NCBI GenBank assembly: GCA_944332435.1
Contig: CALVJW010000005.1
Span: 1-57,636 of the forward strand
Source of the DNA: an uncultured Bacilli bacterium
Lineage (GTDB): Bacteria > Bacillota_I > Bacilli_A > RF39 > UBA660
Reading direction: 5' to 3'
DNA: 57,636 nucleotides
Shown piece by piece: positions 1 through 7,531 of this stretch. The notes beneath the pieces are model-generated. The model was given only the letters and a program-made list of their open reading frames with translations, did not search any database and was not told the DNA's origin. Both the position numbers and the translations under genes were made by a program. Each line of letters opens with the position of its first letter. Position 1 is the stretch's first letter.

Positions 1-603
1 TATAAACCAGATAATAGTTTAAATCAAAATAAAAGTGGATGTATGAAATGGTATGCATTTAATGATAGTGAAAGTAGGGATACTGTAAATGTAATCTTAG
101 ATCATAATACAACTTATCAAGTAGCATGGAATTCAAGTGGAAATAATGCTGACGGAATGAACGAAGTAAAAGAAGCATTAGAAAACGATGCCAATAATTG
201 GCATGATGATGTTAAAAGCACAGCACGATTAATCGAAGCGAATGAGATTGCCAAAATTACAGGAAATACCGAGTTTGATGCAACAGTACCAGGAAAAGAT
301 AAAGTATTTTGGCTGGAGGATCCAACATTTGATTTAGATTCTGAAATTATGCCTCCACTTCCACAACCAGGCGAAGCAAAATATAAATGGTTGTTTGATT
401 ATATTGTGTCTTGTACTTATTTTGGATGTAGTGTTGCTGATGATAATACTTGGGGATATTGGACCAGTACCCCTTCAGTATCGTATAAATGGGACGCATG
501 GGGGATGGACAGCACTGGCGGCTTGGGGCACGGCAATATAGACGTTACGGAGTTCGGTGGAGTACGCCCAGTTGTGACTATCTCAAAATCTATTCTCTCA
601 TAA
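1..603 (+). CDS. Pilin-like surface protein, C-terminal part (5' end outside window)
   Basis: The frame is open from base 1 (Tyr-Lys-Pro-Asp) to TAA at 601-603, so the start lies upstream of the window; the ATG at 43 is internal. The protein is clearly homologous to the C-terminal half of the pilin gene at 42957-43964: both share GCMKWYAFNDSES, DHNTT, WNSSG, NEIAKITG and AKYKWLFDY, and end in GVRP and a short Ile/Leu/Ser tail. That paralogue begins with a class III prepilin leader, so this one is probably also a type IV pilin or pseudopilin with a large C-terminal globular domain. The stretch between GYW and GVRP differs almost completely from the paralogue and is locally GC-rich (73% over 491-534). 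A terminator follows at 665. Function is inferred only; the fold may be of the DUF6273/C-lectin sort. Confidence 0.7.
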   Translation, partial: YKPDNSLNQNKSGCMKWYAFNDSESRDTVNVILDHNTTYQVAWNSSGNNADGMNEVKEALENDANNWHDDVKSTARLIEANEIAKITGNTEFDATVPGKDKVFWLEDPTFDLDSEIMPPLPQPGEAKYKWLFDYIVSCTYFGCSVADDNTWGYWTSTPSVSYKWDAWGMDSTGGLGHGNIDVTEFGGVRPVVTISKSILS

Positions 604-664
604 AGAGGCAAATGAAAGAAGAAAAAAACAGTGTGTGGCACTTGTATTATTGATTTGTGTTAAG

Positions 665-689
665 AGCAGTCGAAGACTGCTTTTTTTTT
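665..689 (+). terminator. Rho-independent terminator after the pilin-like gene
   Basis: Perfect 7-bp stem AGCAGTC/GACTGCT with a GAA loop, followed by nine T. Confidence 0.85.
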
Positions 690-715
690 AGCAACTATTA
701 TTTTTTATTTACTAC

Positions 716-744
716 TTGACAATGTAAGGTAGTAAGTATACAAT
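716..744 (+). promoter_or_regulatory. Sigma-A promoter of the padR operon
   Basis: TTGACA at 716-721, 17-bp spacer, TACAAT at 739-744, 18 bp before the start codon. TGTA and TACA half-sites at 724 and 739 bracket the spacer and could be part of a PadR autoregulatory operator, which is inference. Confidence 0.75.
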
Positions 745-762
745 GATAGTGTGAGGTGATTT

Positions 763-1092
763 ATGAACGCACAATTTAAAAAAGGAGTATTGGAATTAAT
801 TGTTCTTTTGTGTGTAAGTCACAAAGATAGGTATGGTTATGAATTAATTGTTGAAGTATCAAAAATTGTTGATATTAATGATGGAACGATTTATCCGTTA
901 TTGAAAAGACTTACAAATGAAAAATACTTTGAAACTTATTTAGTAGAATCAACAGAAGGTCCCAGTCGAAAATATTATAAAATAACATCATTAGGGGAAG
1001 CTAGGTTATCAGAGTTAAAAGAAAGTTGGTTAGCCTTTTCATCGTCAATTAATGAATTTATTAGGGAGAGTGAAGAAAGTGACAAAGAATAA
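763..1092 (+). CDS. PadR family transcriptional regulator
   Basis: A 109-residue winged-helix protein of the short PadR type. It shows the family pattern: an N-terminal FKKGVLELIVLLCV helix, YGYELI, then DINDGTIYPLLKRL as recognition helix and wing start, and a GPSRKYYKIT wing strand, with a short C-terminal dimerisation helix. PadR proteins are usually repressors, often autoregulatory and controlling an adjacent membrane protein gene. That arrangement is seen here: the stop codon overlaps the start of a DUF1700-type membrane protein by 14 nt, so the two are translationally coupled. GTGAGGTGAT upstream of the ATG is the ribosome-binding site. The inducer cannot be told from sequence. Confidence 0.9.
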   Translation: MNAQFKKGVLELIVLLCVSHKDRYGYELIVEVSKIVDINDGTIYPLLKRLTNEKYFETYLVESTEGPSRKYYKITSLGEARLSELKESWLAFSSSINEFIRESEESDKE

Positions 1093-2536
1093 ATTTTTGA
1101 AAGAATTAGATAAAAGTTTATATGTTTTAGCCGAAGCGGAACGTCAAGATATTATGAATGAGTATCGTGATATTATTGAAGAAAAGATGAAACATGGAAA
1201 AACGGAGAAGGAAGCAGTAGAAGAATTTGGGAGTATTGAAGAACTATCAAGAGAAATTTTATCAGCATATAAAGTAAATCCAAATTATGATAAAAAAGAA
1301 GATGATTTAAAAGAAAGTGCGAAAAAGTTAGGAAATGATTTTGATTCTTTTGTAAAGAAAGGTGCAACGAAAGCAACAGAATTTACCAAAGAACTAGTAG
1401 AAGAAATAAAAAATAAAAATCAAGACATTACGATTGAATTTGTTTTTGAATTATTATTTAAAGCGTTTGCAACGTTAATTATTATGTTTATTGCAACGAT
1501 TCCATTCTTTATAATTAAACAAATAGGAAATAGTATTTTAAATATGGCGGTTTATCCAATTAACAAAATCTTACTCGCTTTATGGAGTTTAATAATAACC
1601 GTATTGTTTATTGGATGTTGTTTTTTAATCTTTATCGCAATGTTTAAACAATATTTTAGAAAAAATGAGAATAATAAAAGTGTAAAAAAAGAAGAAAAAG
1701 AGCCAACCTTAAAACAGGAAGAGAATAAGAATGAAAAAGATTCTACAATAAAATTGGAAGAAAAGAAAGTAGCAAAAGTAAAAAAGAAAAGGGATGGGAC
1801 ACCTCTATTAGATGTATTTATGGCGCTAACGAAAGTAGTTTTAGTTATGATGATGATTCCACTGATTATCTTTAATATTTCTCTTTTAATTGGAATTGTT
1901 ATGAGTATTTACTTTTTAATAAAAGGGATTATGATATTTGGAATTTTAATTGGTTTAATTGGATTATTTATTTTCTTTGGATACTTACAAAAAATGATAT
2001 TTGATGTGCTTTTTTTCCATAAAAAATTTCATATTTATCCATATATCATTGGAGTCGTTTTATGTATTATTGGTGGTGTTTTATGTTTTGATCGTGTTAT
2101 GAGTTTAAATTATTATGATGAGGCACCAAAACATCATTTACAAGAAATTACTAATGTAGAGGAATTTAATATTACAACTGATATTGTTCAAATTGAATAT
2201 TGGGATTACCGTTATCATGTAAAAGCAGTTGTTAATCAGACCCTAAAAGATAATCAAATGAAAGTTACAACCACTAATTATCAAGGAACGATTAGAGATG
2301 CAAGATTAACATCGAATGATTTGTATACGAATGAAAATAATCAAACTGTAGAATCATTTTCTATTCAAACTAGAGAAACAAGTTTCTTATCAAAAGAAAT
2401 GAAAGAAGTATGGCAGTTAATGATCGATAATTTTAACAATAATAAAATTTATAATTATGAAAAATTAAATGACGTAGAAATTATCATTGAAACGAATGCA
2501 TCAACTGCAAAAAAATTGAAACTTTATAACTATTAG
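1079..2536 (+). CDS. DUF1700/HAAS-domain multi-pass membrane protein
   Basis: The start is placed at GTG 1079, preceded by GGGAGAG at 1064-1070; an in-frame ATG at 1052 lacks a good site. The first 65 residues form the HAAS/DUF1700 helical domain (LKELDKSLYVL, then DIMNEYRDIIEE and EAVEEFGSIEEL), typical of membrane proteins encoded beside PadR regulators. Two hydrophobic segments follow at about residues 125-190, then a highly charged Lys/Glu linker, then about three more membrane helices. The C-terminal 140 residues are extracytoplasmic and resemble the beta-rich DUF4097 putative adhesin region, though short. It probably senses envelope state or anchors a complex together with PadR; the exact role is unknown. 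Confidence 0.75.
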   Translation: MTKNKFLKELDKSLYVLAEAERQDIMNEYRDIIEEKMKHGKTEKEAVEEFGSIEELSREILSAYKVNPNYDKKEDDLKESAKKLGNDFDSFVKKGATKATEFTKELVEEIKNKNQDITIEFVFELLFKAFATLIIMFIATIPFFIIKQIGNSILNMAVYPINKILLALWSLIITVLFIGCCFLIFIAMFKQYFRKNENNKSVKKEEKEPTLKQEENKNEKDSTIKLEEKKVAKVKKKRDGTPLLDVFMALTKVVLVMMMIPLIIFNISLLIGIVMSIYFLIKGIMIFGILIGLIGLFIFFGYLQKMIFDVLFFHKKFHIYPYIIGVVLCIIGGVLCFDRVMSLNYYDEAPKHHLQEITNVEEFNITTDIVQIEYWDYRYHVKAVVNQTLKDNQMKVTTTNYQGTIRDARLTSNDLYTNENNQTVESFSIQTRETSFLSKEMKEVWQLMIDNFNNNKIYNYEKLNDVEIIIETNASTAKKLKLYNY

Positions 2537-2559
2537 AAACGAGAAATCGTTTCTTTTTT
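2535..2559 (+). terminator. Terminator of padR-DUF1700 operon
   Basis: Eight-bp stem AGAAACGA/TCGTTTCT around GAAA, with a run of six T. The stem begins right after the stop codon. Confidence 0.8.
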
Positions 2560-2646
2560 GTCGATGAAAATAAAGTTCTAGTTTTGTCGAAACTGTATAA
2601 TTTTTTATTTTGGCGTGCTAAATTATAGTAGCAAGAGGGTGATAGA

Positions 2647-2982
2647 TTGTTAGAAATTAATATGGAATTTCGAAAAGGAATATTATTTGTTAGACTTATT
2701 GGCAAATTAACAAAATATACGGTTTCTGTATTAGAAAAAGAAGTAACAAGAGTGGTAAAAGAGTATGGAATTGGAAATGTTGTATTTAATGTATCTGGTT
2801 TAACAGAACTAGATCAAGTAGGGATGCAAGCACTTATTCAAAATGGACATAATCATGGAAAACTTGTGATTTGTGGATTAGAACAAAAAGAAATGAAAAA
2901 ACAGATGAAAAAACAGCACATGTTTGATTATTTAATGGAAGTGAGTGATGAACTAAGTGCGTTACATTATTTAGAAAGGTAG
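2647..2982 (+). CDS. spoIIAA: SpoIIAA-like anti-sigma-F factor antagonist (atypical, no phospho-Ser)
   Basis: A 111-residue STAS-domain protein. The TTG start at 2647 is supported by AGAGGGTGAT at 2635-2644. It aligns with Bacillus SpoIIAA over the whole length: FVRLIGKL, VVFNVSGLTELD, and a C-terminal helix after VICG. In B. subtilis the STAS loop reads MDSSG and Ser58 is the residue phosphorylated by SpoIIAB; here the loop reads LDQVG, with Gln57 and Val58 in place of both serines, so the usual switch residue is absent. The next gene, sigF, begins 3 nt after the stop; spoIIAB, which normally lies between them, is missing. The identification rests on fold plus synteny; the mechanism must differ from the Bacillus partner switch. 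Confidence 0.8.
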   Translation: MLEINMEFRKGILFVRLIGKLTKYTVSVLEKEVTRVVKEYGIGNVVFNVSGLTELDQVGMQALIQNGHNHGKLVICGLEQKEMKKQMKKQHMFDYLMEVSDELSALHYLER

Positions 2983-2985
2983 AAA

Positions 2986-3657
2986 ATGATGAAAGAGAGT
3001 TTAGAACAATTAATTGTAGAAAATGCCAATTTAATTTATAAAATAGCGAATATGTTTCGTAATAGTAATTGTGATATGGATGATTTAAAACAAGTTGGGA
3101 AAATGGGATTTATTGAAGCTTATCAACATTTTGATTCTAGTCATGGGGTAAAATTTACAACTTATGCTTATCCTTACATTTATGGAGCTATTAGCAAATA
3201 TGTAAGAGAAAATAAAGGCTTAAAAATTAGTAGAGAATTAACGAAACTATATTACAAAATAGAAAAAGCTTCTCTATTACTTACACAAAGGTTTTTTCGA
3301 GAACCGACAACATTAGAATTAGCGAATGAATTAAATTTACCGGAAGATATCATTATTGAAGCATTATTGTCAAAAAATACCATTCATAGTATTGATGAAC
3401 CAGTAGGTAAAAAAGATAAAGAATTAACATTACATGAAGTAATTCAAGATCCAGTTATCATTGATATTGATGATCATATGATGTTAGAAGAAGCGTTACA
3501 GTATTTAACAGAAGAAGAATATGCATTAGTAGAAAATCGTTACATAAAAGAACTAACGCAAAGTGAAGTAGCATCATTACTTCATACCAGTCAAGTACAA
3601 GTATCAAGAAAAGAACAGAAAGTAATGAAAAAATTAAGAAGTTATATGATGAGCTAA
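2986..3657 (+). CDS. sigF: RNA polymerase sporulation sigma factor, SigF type
   Basis: A 223-residue group 3 sigma-70 factor. Region 2 is near residues 28-85 (DDLKQVGKMGFIEAY, FTTYAYPYIYGAI), region 3 follows, and region 4.2 ends in a helix-turn-helix with SQVQVSRKEQKVMKKL. The SQVQVSR motif matches SigF rather than SigG, which usually has SQAQVSR. SigF directs the first forespore transcription programme. It is somewhat shorter than Bacillus SigF (255 aa). It is co-transcribed with spoIIAA and followed by spoVAC, as in Bacillus, where the spoIIA and spoVA operons adjoin. No anti-sigma gene is present in the window, so how it is held inactive in the predivisional cell is open. Confidence 0.85.
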   Translation: MMKESLEQLIVENANLIYKIANMFRNSNCDMDDLKQVGKMGFIEAYQHFDSSHGVKFTTYAYPYIYGAISKYVRENKGLKISRELTKLYYKIEKASLLLTQRFFREPTTLELANELNLPEDIIIEALLSKNTIHSIDEPVGKKDKELTLHEVIQDPVIIDIDDHMMLEEALQYLTEEEYALVENRYIKELTQSEVASLLHTSQVQVSRKEQKVMKKLRSYMMS

Positions 3658-3681
3658 CTTGGAAAATTTTCCAAGTTTTTT
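3656..3681 (+). terminator. Terminator after sigF
   Basis: A perfect 22-nt palindrome (AACTTGGAAAA and its complement) ending in six T. It separates the early spoIIAA-sigF unit from the spoVA genes. Confidence 0.85.
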
Positions 3682-3710
3682 GCATAAAAAATAAATTTTA
3701 TCGCACATTA
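3681..3710 (+). promoter_or_regulatory. Probable forespore (sigma-G type) promoter of spoVAC
   Basis: TGCATA at 3681-3686 matches the sigma-G -35 TGMATA exactly; after 17 bp, CACATTA at 3704-3710 matches 5 of 7 positions of the -10 CATACTA. The B. subtilis spoVA operon is known to be sigma-G dependent, which fits. No sigma-A promoter of comparable quality is visible. Confidence 0.5.
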
Positions 3711-3725
3711 GTAATAGGTGATAAG

Positions 3726-4166
3726 ATGGAAAAAAATAAATATAAAGAACTTGTTACAAAAAATACACCGAAAGAAAATCGGTTGTATAATGGGATGCTT
3801 GCCTTTTTAATTGGTGGGTTAGTAGGAGTCATTGGCCAACTTCTTATAGATTTTTATTCTTGGAAATTTCATATTCCTACAACCGAAGCATCTAGCTATA
3901 TGATTGTAACGCTTATTTTTGTTGGTTGTATTCTAACTTGTTTTGGATTTTTTGATAAATGGGTAAACTTTGCAAAAGCAGGACTTATCGTACCAATTAC
4001 GGGATTTGCCCATTCTATGATGAGTGCAGCACTTGAGTACAGAAAAGAAGGAATGGTAACGGGAATTGGTGCTAATATGTTGAAATTAGCCGGATCTGTT
4101 ATTATATTTGGCGTTGTAAGTGCTTACCTTTTTGGTATGATTCGATTTATAATATTTGGAGGTTAA
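3726..4166 (+). CDS. spoVAC: Stage V sporulation protein AC
   Basis: A 146-residue membrane protein of the SpoVAC/SpoVAEB family with about four hydrophobic segments (near 25-45, 58-76, 85-105, 118-143). Family features include the N-terminal Tyr/Lys-rich lead, GGLVGVIGQ, LTCFGFFDKW and the conserved VPITGFAHSMMSAA loop. SpoVAC is a mechanosensitive channel component in the spore inner membrane that takes part in uptake and release of Ca-dipicolinate. RBS TAGGTGAT precedes the ATG. spoVAD follows after 3 nt. The upstream spoVAA and spoVAB genes of Bacillus are not present, giving the minimal AC-AD-AE core seen in many anaerobes. Confidence 0.93.
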   Translation: MEKNKYKELVTKNTPKENRLYNGMLAFLIGGLVGVIGQLLIDFYSWKFHIPTTEASSYMIVTLIFVGCILTCFGFFDKWVNFAKAGLIVPITGFAHSMMSAALEYRKEGMVTGIGANMLKLAGSVIIFGVVSAYLFGMIRFIIFGG

Positions 4167-4169
4167 ACT

Positions 4170-5159
4170 ATGACATTTCGTTATAATAATGTTTATATTA
4201 ATGAAACAGGGACGGTTGCTGGTCCTTATGAAAAAAAAGGATTACTAAATAGTTATTTTGACAAAACGTATCAAGATTTTTATTTTGGAAAAACATCTTG
4301 GGAACAAGCAGAATCAAAATTAATAGAGGATAGTGTAGAAATTGTTTTAAATAAAATAGGAAAAACGAAATTTGATATAGATGTTCATATTTCCGGTGAT
4401 TTATTAAATCAAATTACGGCTTCTAATTATGCATCGTCTAATTTAAAAATACCTTATTTAGGAATTTATAGTGCTTGTGCGACAAGTGTAGAGGGACTGA
4501 TTATTGGTGCCAATATGATTGAAGCAAAACAAATTCAACATTGTATTTGTTCTACCTCTAGTCATAATAATGCTGCAGAAAAACAATTTCGTTATCCAGT
4601 TGAGTATGGTGGACCAAAACCGAAGACTACAACGTTTACAACTACTGGTGCCGCTAGTGCATATTTAACTTATCATAAATCTGGAATGAAAGTAGATAGT
4701 GCGACAATTGGAATTGTACAAGACTTAGGTATAAAAGATGTCTATCATATGGGTGCAGTAATGGCTCCTGCAGCAGCTGATACGATTTATCGTCATTTGC
4801 GTGATACGAAACGGGAAATTGGTTATTATGATTTGATTTTAACAGGAGATTTAGGAATTTATGGGAAACAAATCTTAAAAGATTATATGCAAACTGAGTA
4901 TAATATAGTATTAAAAAATTATGAGGATACAGCTTGTTTAATTTATGATCCTAATAATCATGAACATTATGCCGGTGGTAGTGGACCTGCTTGTGCTCCA
5001 TTAGTTACTTATAGTTATATTTTTGATAAAATGCGTAAAAAAGAATATCGCCGTGTTTTATTAGTTGCAACTGGTGCTTTAATGTCACCAACAATGGTAA
5101 ATCAAAAATTAACAATTCCTAGTATTGCTCATGCAATTAGTTTGGAGGTAGTTGAATGA
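4170..5159 (+). CDS. spoVAD: Stage V sporulation protein AD
   Basis: A 329-residue soluble protein with the thiolase-like fold of SpoVAD (Bacillus about 338 aa). The family hallmarks include YINETGTVAGPYEKKG near the N terminus, the IYSACATSVEGL segment corresponding to the thiolase nucleophile loop, and GGSGPACAPLV near residue 270. SpoVAD binds dipicolinic acid on the outer face of the inner spore membrane and delivers it to the SpoVA channel. The gene ends with TGA overlapping the ATG of spoVAE (ATGA), which shows both translational coupling and that TGA is a stop in this organism. RBS TTTGGAGG lies before the ATG. Confidence 0.95.
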   Translation: MTFRYNNVYINETGTVAGPYEKKGLLNSYFDKTYQDFYFGKTSWEQAESKLIEDSVEIVLNKIGKTKFDIDVHISGDLLNQITASNYASSNLKIPYLGIYSACATSVEGLIIGANMIEAKQIQHCICSTSSHNNAAEKQFRYPVEYGGPKPKTTTFTTTGAASAYLTYHKSGMKVDSATIGIVQDLGIKDVYHMGAVMAPAAADTIYRHLRDTKREIGYYDLILTGDLGIYGKQILKDYMQTEYNIVLKNYEDTACLIYDPNNHEHYAGGSGPACAPLVTYSYIFDKMRKKEYRRVLLVATGALMSPTMVNQKLTIPSIAHAISLEVVE

Positions 5160-5506
5160 TCTATGTAAACGCGTTTTTATTTTGTGGTATCATTTGTTTA
5201 ATTGGTCAAATTATCTTAGATAATACCAAGCTAACACCTGGTCATGTTACAACGATTTTTGTTTGTGTAGGTGCTTTTCTAGATTCTTTTGCTTTTTATG
5301 ACAAAATGATTCAATTATGTGGTGGTGGAGCTTTAGTTCCAATTACGAGTTTTGGACACTCTCTCATTCATGGTGCTTTAGATCAGGCTTCTGATTTAGG
5401 ATTTATCGGTCTTTTATCTGGAATATTTAGTTTAACATCTGTTGGAATTATTTCCGCTATCATCTTTTCCTTCTTTTTATCCCTTATATTTCAACCAAAA
5501 GACTAG
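5156..5506 (+). CDS. spoVAE: Stage V sporulation protein AE (AEB type)
   Basis: A 116-residue hydrophobic protein homologous to SpoVAEB and related to SpoVAC: ICLIGQIILD, ATGs of the ThrProGlyHis loop (LTPGHV), and VPITSFGHSLIHGA, the same loop as in SpoVAC. Four membrane segments are visible. It forms the third part of the minimal Ca-dipicolinate channel. It overlaps spoVAD by four bases and is followed at once by a terminator whose stem starts within the stop codon. Confidence 0.93.
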   Translation: MIYVNAFLFCGIICLIGQIILDNTKLTPGHVTTIFVCVGAFLDSFAFYDKMIQLCGGGALVPITSFGHSLIHGALDQASDLGFIGLLSGIFSLTSVGIISAIIFSFFLSLIFQPKD

Positions 5507-5534
5507 AATATCTAAAATAATAGATATTCTTTTT
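5505..5534 (+). terminator. Terminator of the spoVA operon
   Basis: Ten-bp stem AGAATATCTA/TAGATATTCT with an AAATAA loop and a T run. Confidence 0.8.
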
Positions 5535-5540
5535 GAATTA

Positions 5541-5549
5541 TGGTATAAT
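5541..5549 (+). promoter_or_regulatory. Extended -10 promoter of murE1
   Basis: TGG-TATAAT at 5541-5549, 27 bp before the start codon. No good -35 lies 17 bp upstream, so it is an extended -10 type. Confidence 0.6.
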
Positions 5550-5575
5550 GATACGGATGTGAAAGGGAGAGGAAT

Positions 5576-6973
5576 ATGAGAGTCAATATTACAACCGATT
5601 CTAGAAAGGTACAATCTGGTGATATTTTCGTTGCTGTAAAAGGATATACCGTAGATGGACATGACTTTATTGAAAAAGCAATTGCAAATGGTGCATCAAA
5701 AATTATCTGTAATCATGGTAGTTATGATGTGGAAACAATTGTGGTAGAAGATACATTAGGATATATGAGTACGTACTTAAAAGAACATTATGGTAAATAT
5801 TTAGAACAGATGAAATTAATCGCGATTACTGGTACAAATGGAAAAACAACAACTGCTTGTTTACTACATAATGCTCTAAATAGTATTGGACATAAATGTG
5901 CTTATATTGGAACAATTGGTTTTTATGTAGGAAAGAAAATCTGTGCTTTGAATAATACAACGCCTGCTTTAGATGACTTATATCGTTTATTTATGGATGC
6001 CTATGAAATGGGATGTGAATATCTTGTTATGGAAGTAAGTAGTCAAGGTCTAGCGAATCGTAGAGTAGAACAAATTCTTTATGATTATGCAGTATTTACG
6101 AATTTGACACAAGATCACTTAGATTTTCATAAAACAATGGGAAATTATGCACTAGCAAAACAGCAATTATTTAGACAATTAAAACCAGGTGGAAAGGCTC
6201 TAGTAAATGCTGATGACTCATTTAAACAATATTATTTGTTAGAAGAAAATGAAAACATTACCTATGGCTTACAAATGGGAGATTATAAAGCAGAAAATAT
6301 TCGTATGACACATCGTGGTTCTAGTTTTCGATTACGTACGAAAGACTTTTTAGAAACCATTGAAACACCATTGATTGGCAATTATAATATTTATAATGTT
6401 TTAGTAGTCATTGTATTATTATTACAACTAGGGTTATCAATCGAAGAAGTAAAAAATATTATCGTGAAATTGAAAGCCCCAGATGGTCGTATGGATACCG
6501 TTGCTTATGGTACCAATAGTATTATTGTTGATTATGCGCATACACCAGATGCGATTAAAAATTTATTGGATACAATGAAAGGTGTTGCAACTTCTCATAT
6601 TTATGCAGTATTTGGGTGCACTGGAGATCGGGATCGTTTAAAACGACCAATTATGACAAAAATGGTAACGGATATGGTAGATTATGCTATTATAACGATT
6701 GATGATCCACATAATGAAGATCCAAGACACGTTGTTTCAGATATGATAGAGGGATTAGATAATACCAATTACGAAGTAATTTTAAATCGTGGTAAAGCAA
6801 TCGAAAGAGGAATTGATTTACTAAAAGAAGAAGATATTCTACTTATTTTAGGAAAAGGACATGAAAGTGTTATTATTATGAAAGATAAAAAAATTCCTTT
6901 TAATGATAAAGAACATGTTATTCAATATATAAAAGAAAAAGAAGCTGTTTTTAGCAATTTGGAGGTGGATTAA
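5576..6973 (+). CDS. murE: UDP-MurNAc-tripeptide synthetase (MurE paralogue 1, non-DAP motif)
   Basis: A 465-residue Mur ligase: N-terminal domain with TTDSRKVQSGDIFVAVKG, ATP loop GTNGKTTTACLL near residues 85-96, the lysine expected to be carbamoylated in ALAKQQLF, and a C-terminal domain with DYAHTPDAIKN and GKGHE. MurE adds the third residue to UDP-MurNAc-L-Ala-D-Glu. The specificity motif near residue 377 reads DDPHNEDP; DNPR marks meso-DAP enzymes and DNPA the S. aureus lysine enzyme, so this one probably does not use DAP and may use lysine or another diamino acid. It has none of the MurT-type C-terminal features. RBS GGGAGAGG. It lies directly after the spoVA operon with its own promoter; the stop is followed at once by the next gene. 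Confidence 0.88.
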   Translation: MRVNITTDSRKVQSGDIFVAVKGYTVDGHDFIEKAIANGASKIICNHGSYDVETIVVEDTLGYMSTYLKEHYGKYLEQMKLIAITGTNGKTTTACLLHNALNSIGHKCAYIGTIGFYVGKKICALNNTTPALDDLYRLFMDAYEMGCEYLVMEVSSQGLANRRVEQILYDYAVFTNLTQDHLDFHKTMGNYALAKQQLFRQLKPGGKALVNADDSFKQYYLLEENENITYGLQMGDYKAENIRMTHRGSSFRLRTKDFLETIETPLIGNYNIYNVLVVIVLLLQLGLSIEEVKNIIVKLKAPDGRMDTVAYGTNSIIVDYAHTPDAIKNLLDTMKGVATSHIYAVFGCTGDRDRLKRPIMTKMVTDMVDYAIITIDDPHNEDPRHVVSDMIEGLDNTNYEVILNRGKAIERGIDLLKEEDILLILGKGHESVIIMKDKKIPFNDKEHVIQYIKEKEAVFSNLEVD

Positions 6974-7504
6974 TTGATTACAGATGATCAAAATAAATTT
7001 TTGATAGAACGAAATGGTAGATATGAATATTATGATTTTAATTTATATCCAGCTTATTTGATTCATCCACAAGCACAATTATTTATTACACCAACTGGTG
7101 AAAGCTATGTGGTAAGAAACCTGGATACAGCAGCAAATGGTGTTAGTCATTTTGAATTTGCGAAAATGTTAGTAAATAGTAAAATTTTTAGTTTAAGAGA
7201 GTTAGAAGAAGCAAAACATAATCCAAGTGCCAAAAGATGGGTAGTGGAGAGAAATTATTCAGAATCTAATTCAGAATTAGAATATTTAATTGAAGAAAAA
7301 GGATTTATTTTATTTTCTCCACCAACAAATGCTCAGTCGAAAAAAGTTCTTATTCCAAGAGCATTTTTTCCTAGTAATTTATCGTTGCTAACGAATATTC
7401 AAATTAATACATTTCTAACATTTTATGAAAGAGAAGGAACGATGGAATTACCAAAAGAATTTGAAGAGACGTTATATCAAATGGTAGTAACAAAAAACAA
7501 ATAA
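6974..7504 (+). CDS. Conserved-looking protein of unknown function, downstream of murE1
   Basis: A 176-residue soluble protein with no signal or membrane segment; I do not recognise the family. The TTG start at 6974 directly follows the murE1 stop and is preceded by a strong GGAGGTGGAT at 6961-6970, so the pair is co-translated. The middle contains SYVVRNLDTAANGVSHFEFAK followed by a helical Glu/Lys region and an aromatic-rich C-terminal half. The tight coupling to murE1 suggests a role in wall or spore metabolism, but nothing in the sequence shows what. Confidence 0.65.
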   Translation: MITDDQNKFLIERNGRYEYYDFNLYPAYLIHPQAQLFITPTGESYVVRNLDTAANGVSHFEFAKMLVNSKIFSLRELEEAKHNPSAKRWVVERNYSESNSELEYLIEEKGFILFSPPTNAQSKKVLIPRAFFPSNLSLLTNIQINTFLTFYEREGTMELPKEFEETLYQMVVTKNK

Positions 7505-7531
7505 AAAATTGTACAAGTCGTACAATTTTTT
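7505..7531. terminator. Bidirectional terminator between converging genes
   Basis: AAAAATTGTAC/GTACAATTTTT stem with T runs on one strand and A runs on the other, lying between the stops of the gene at 6974 (+) and the carboxypeptidase (-). Confidence 0.8.

Noticed and set aside
2594-2620. Sigma-F/G promoter before spoIIAA (TGTATA ... CGTGCTA)
   Set aside because: The boxes are recognisable but the spacer is only 14 bp, too short; neither sigma-H nor a good sigma-A site was seen either, so no promoter is called.
2983-2985. Hidden spoIIAB between spoIIAA and sigF
   Set aside because: Only 3 nt separate the genes; no HATPase-like sequence is seen in other frames of 2535-3726.
5156-5160. TGA read as tryptophan (mollicute code)
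   Set aside because: TGA ends spoVAD in a normal ATGA overlap and also ends yihY at 20319-20321; long genes contain no internal TGA.
5576-6973. MurT (lipid II amidation) instead of MurE for paralogue 1
   Set aside because: It lacks the zinc-ribbon cysteines and C-terminal DUF1727 part of MurT, and no gatD follows.
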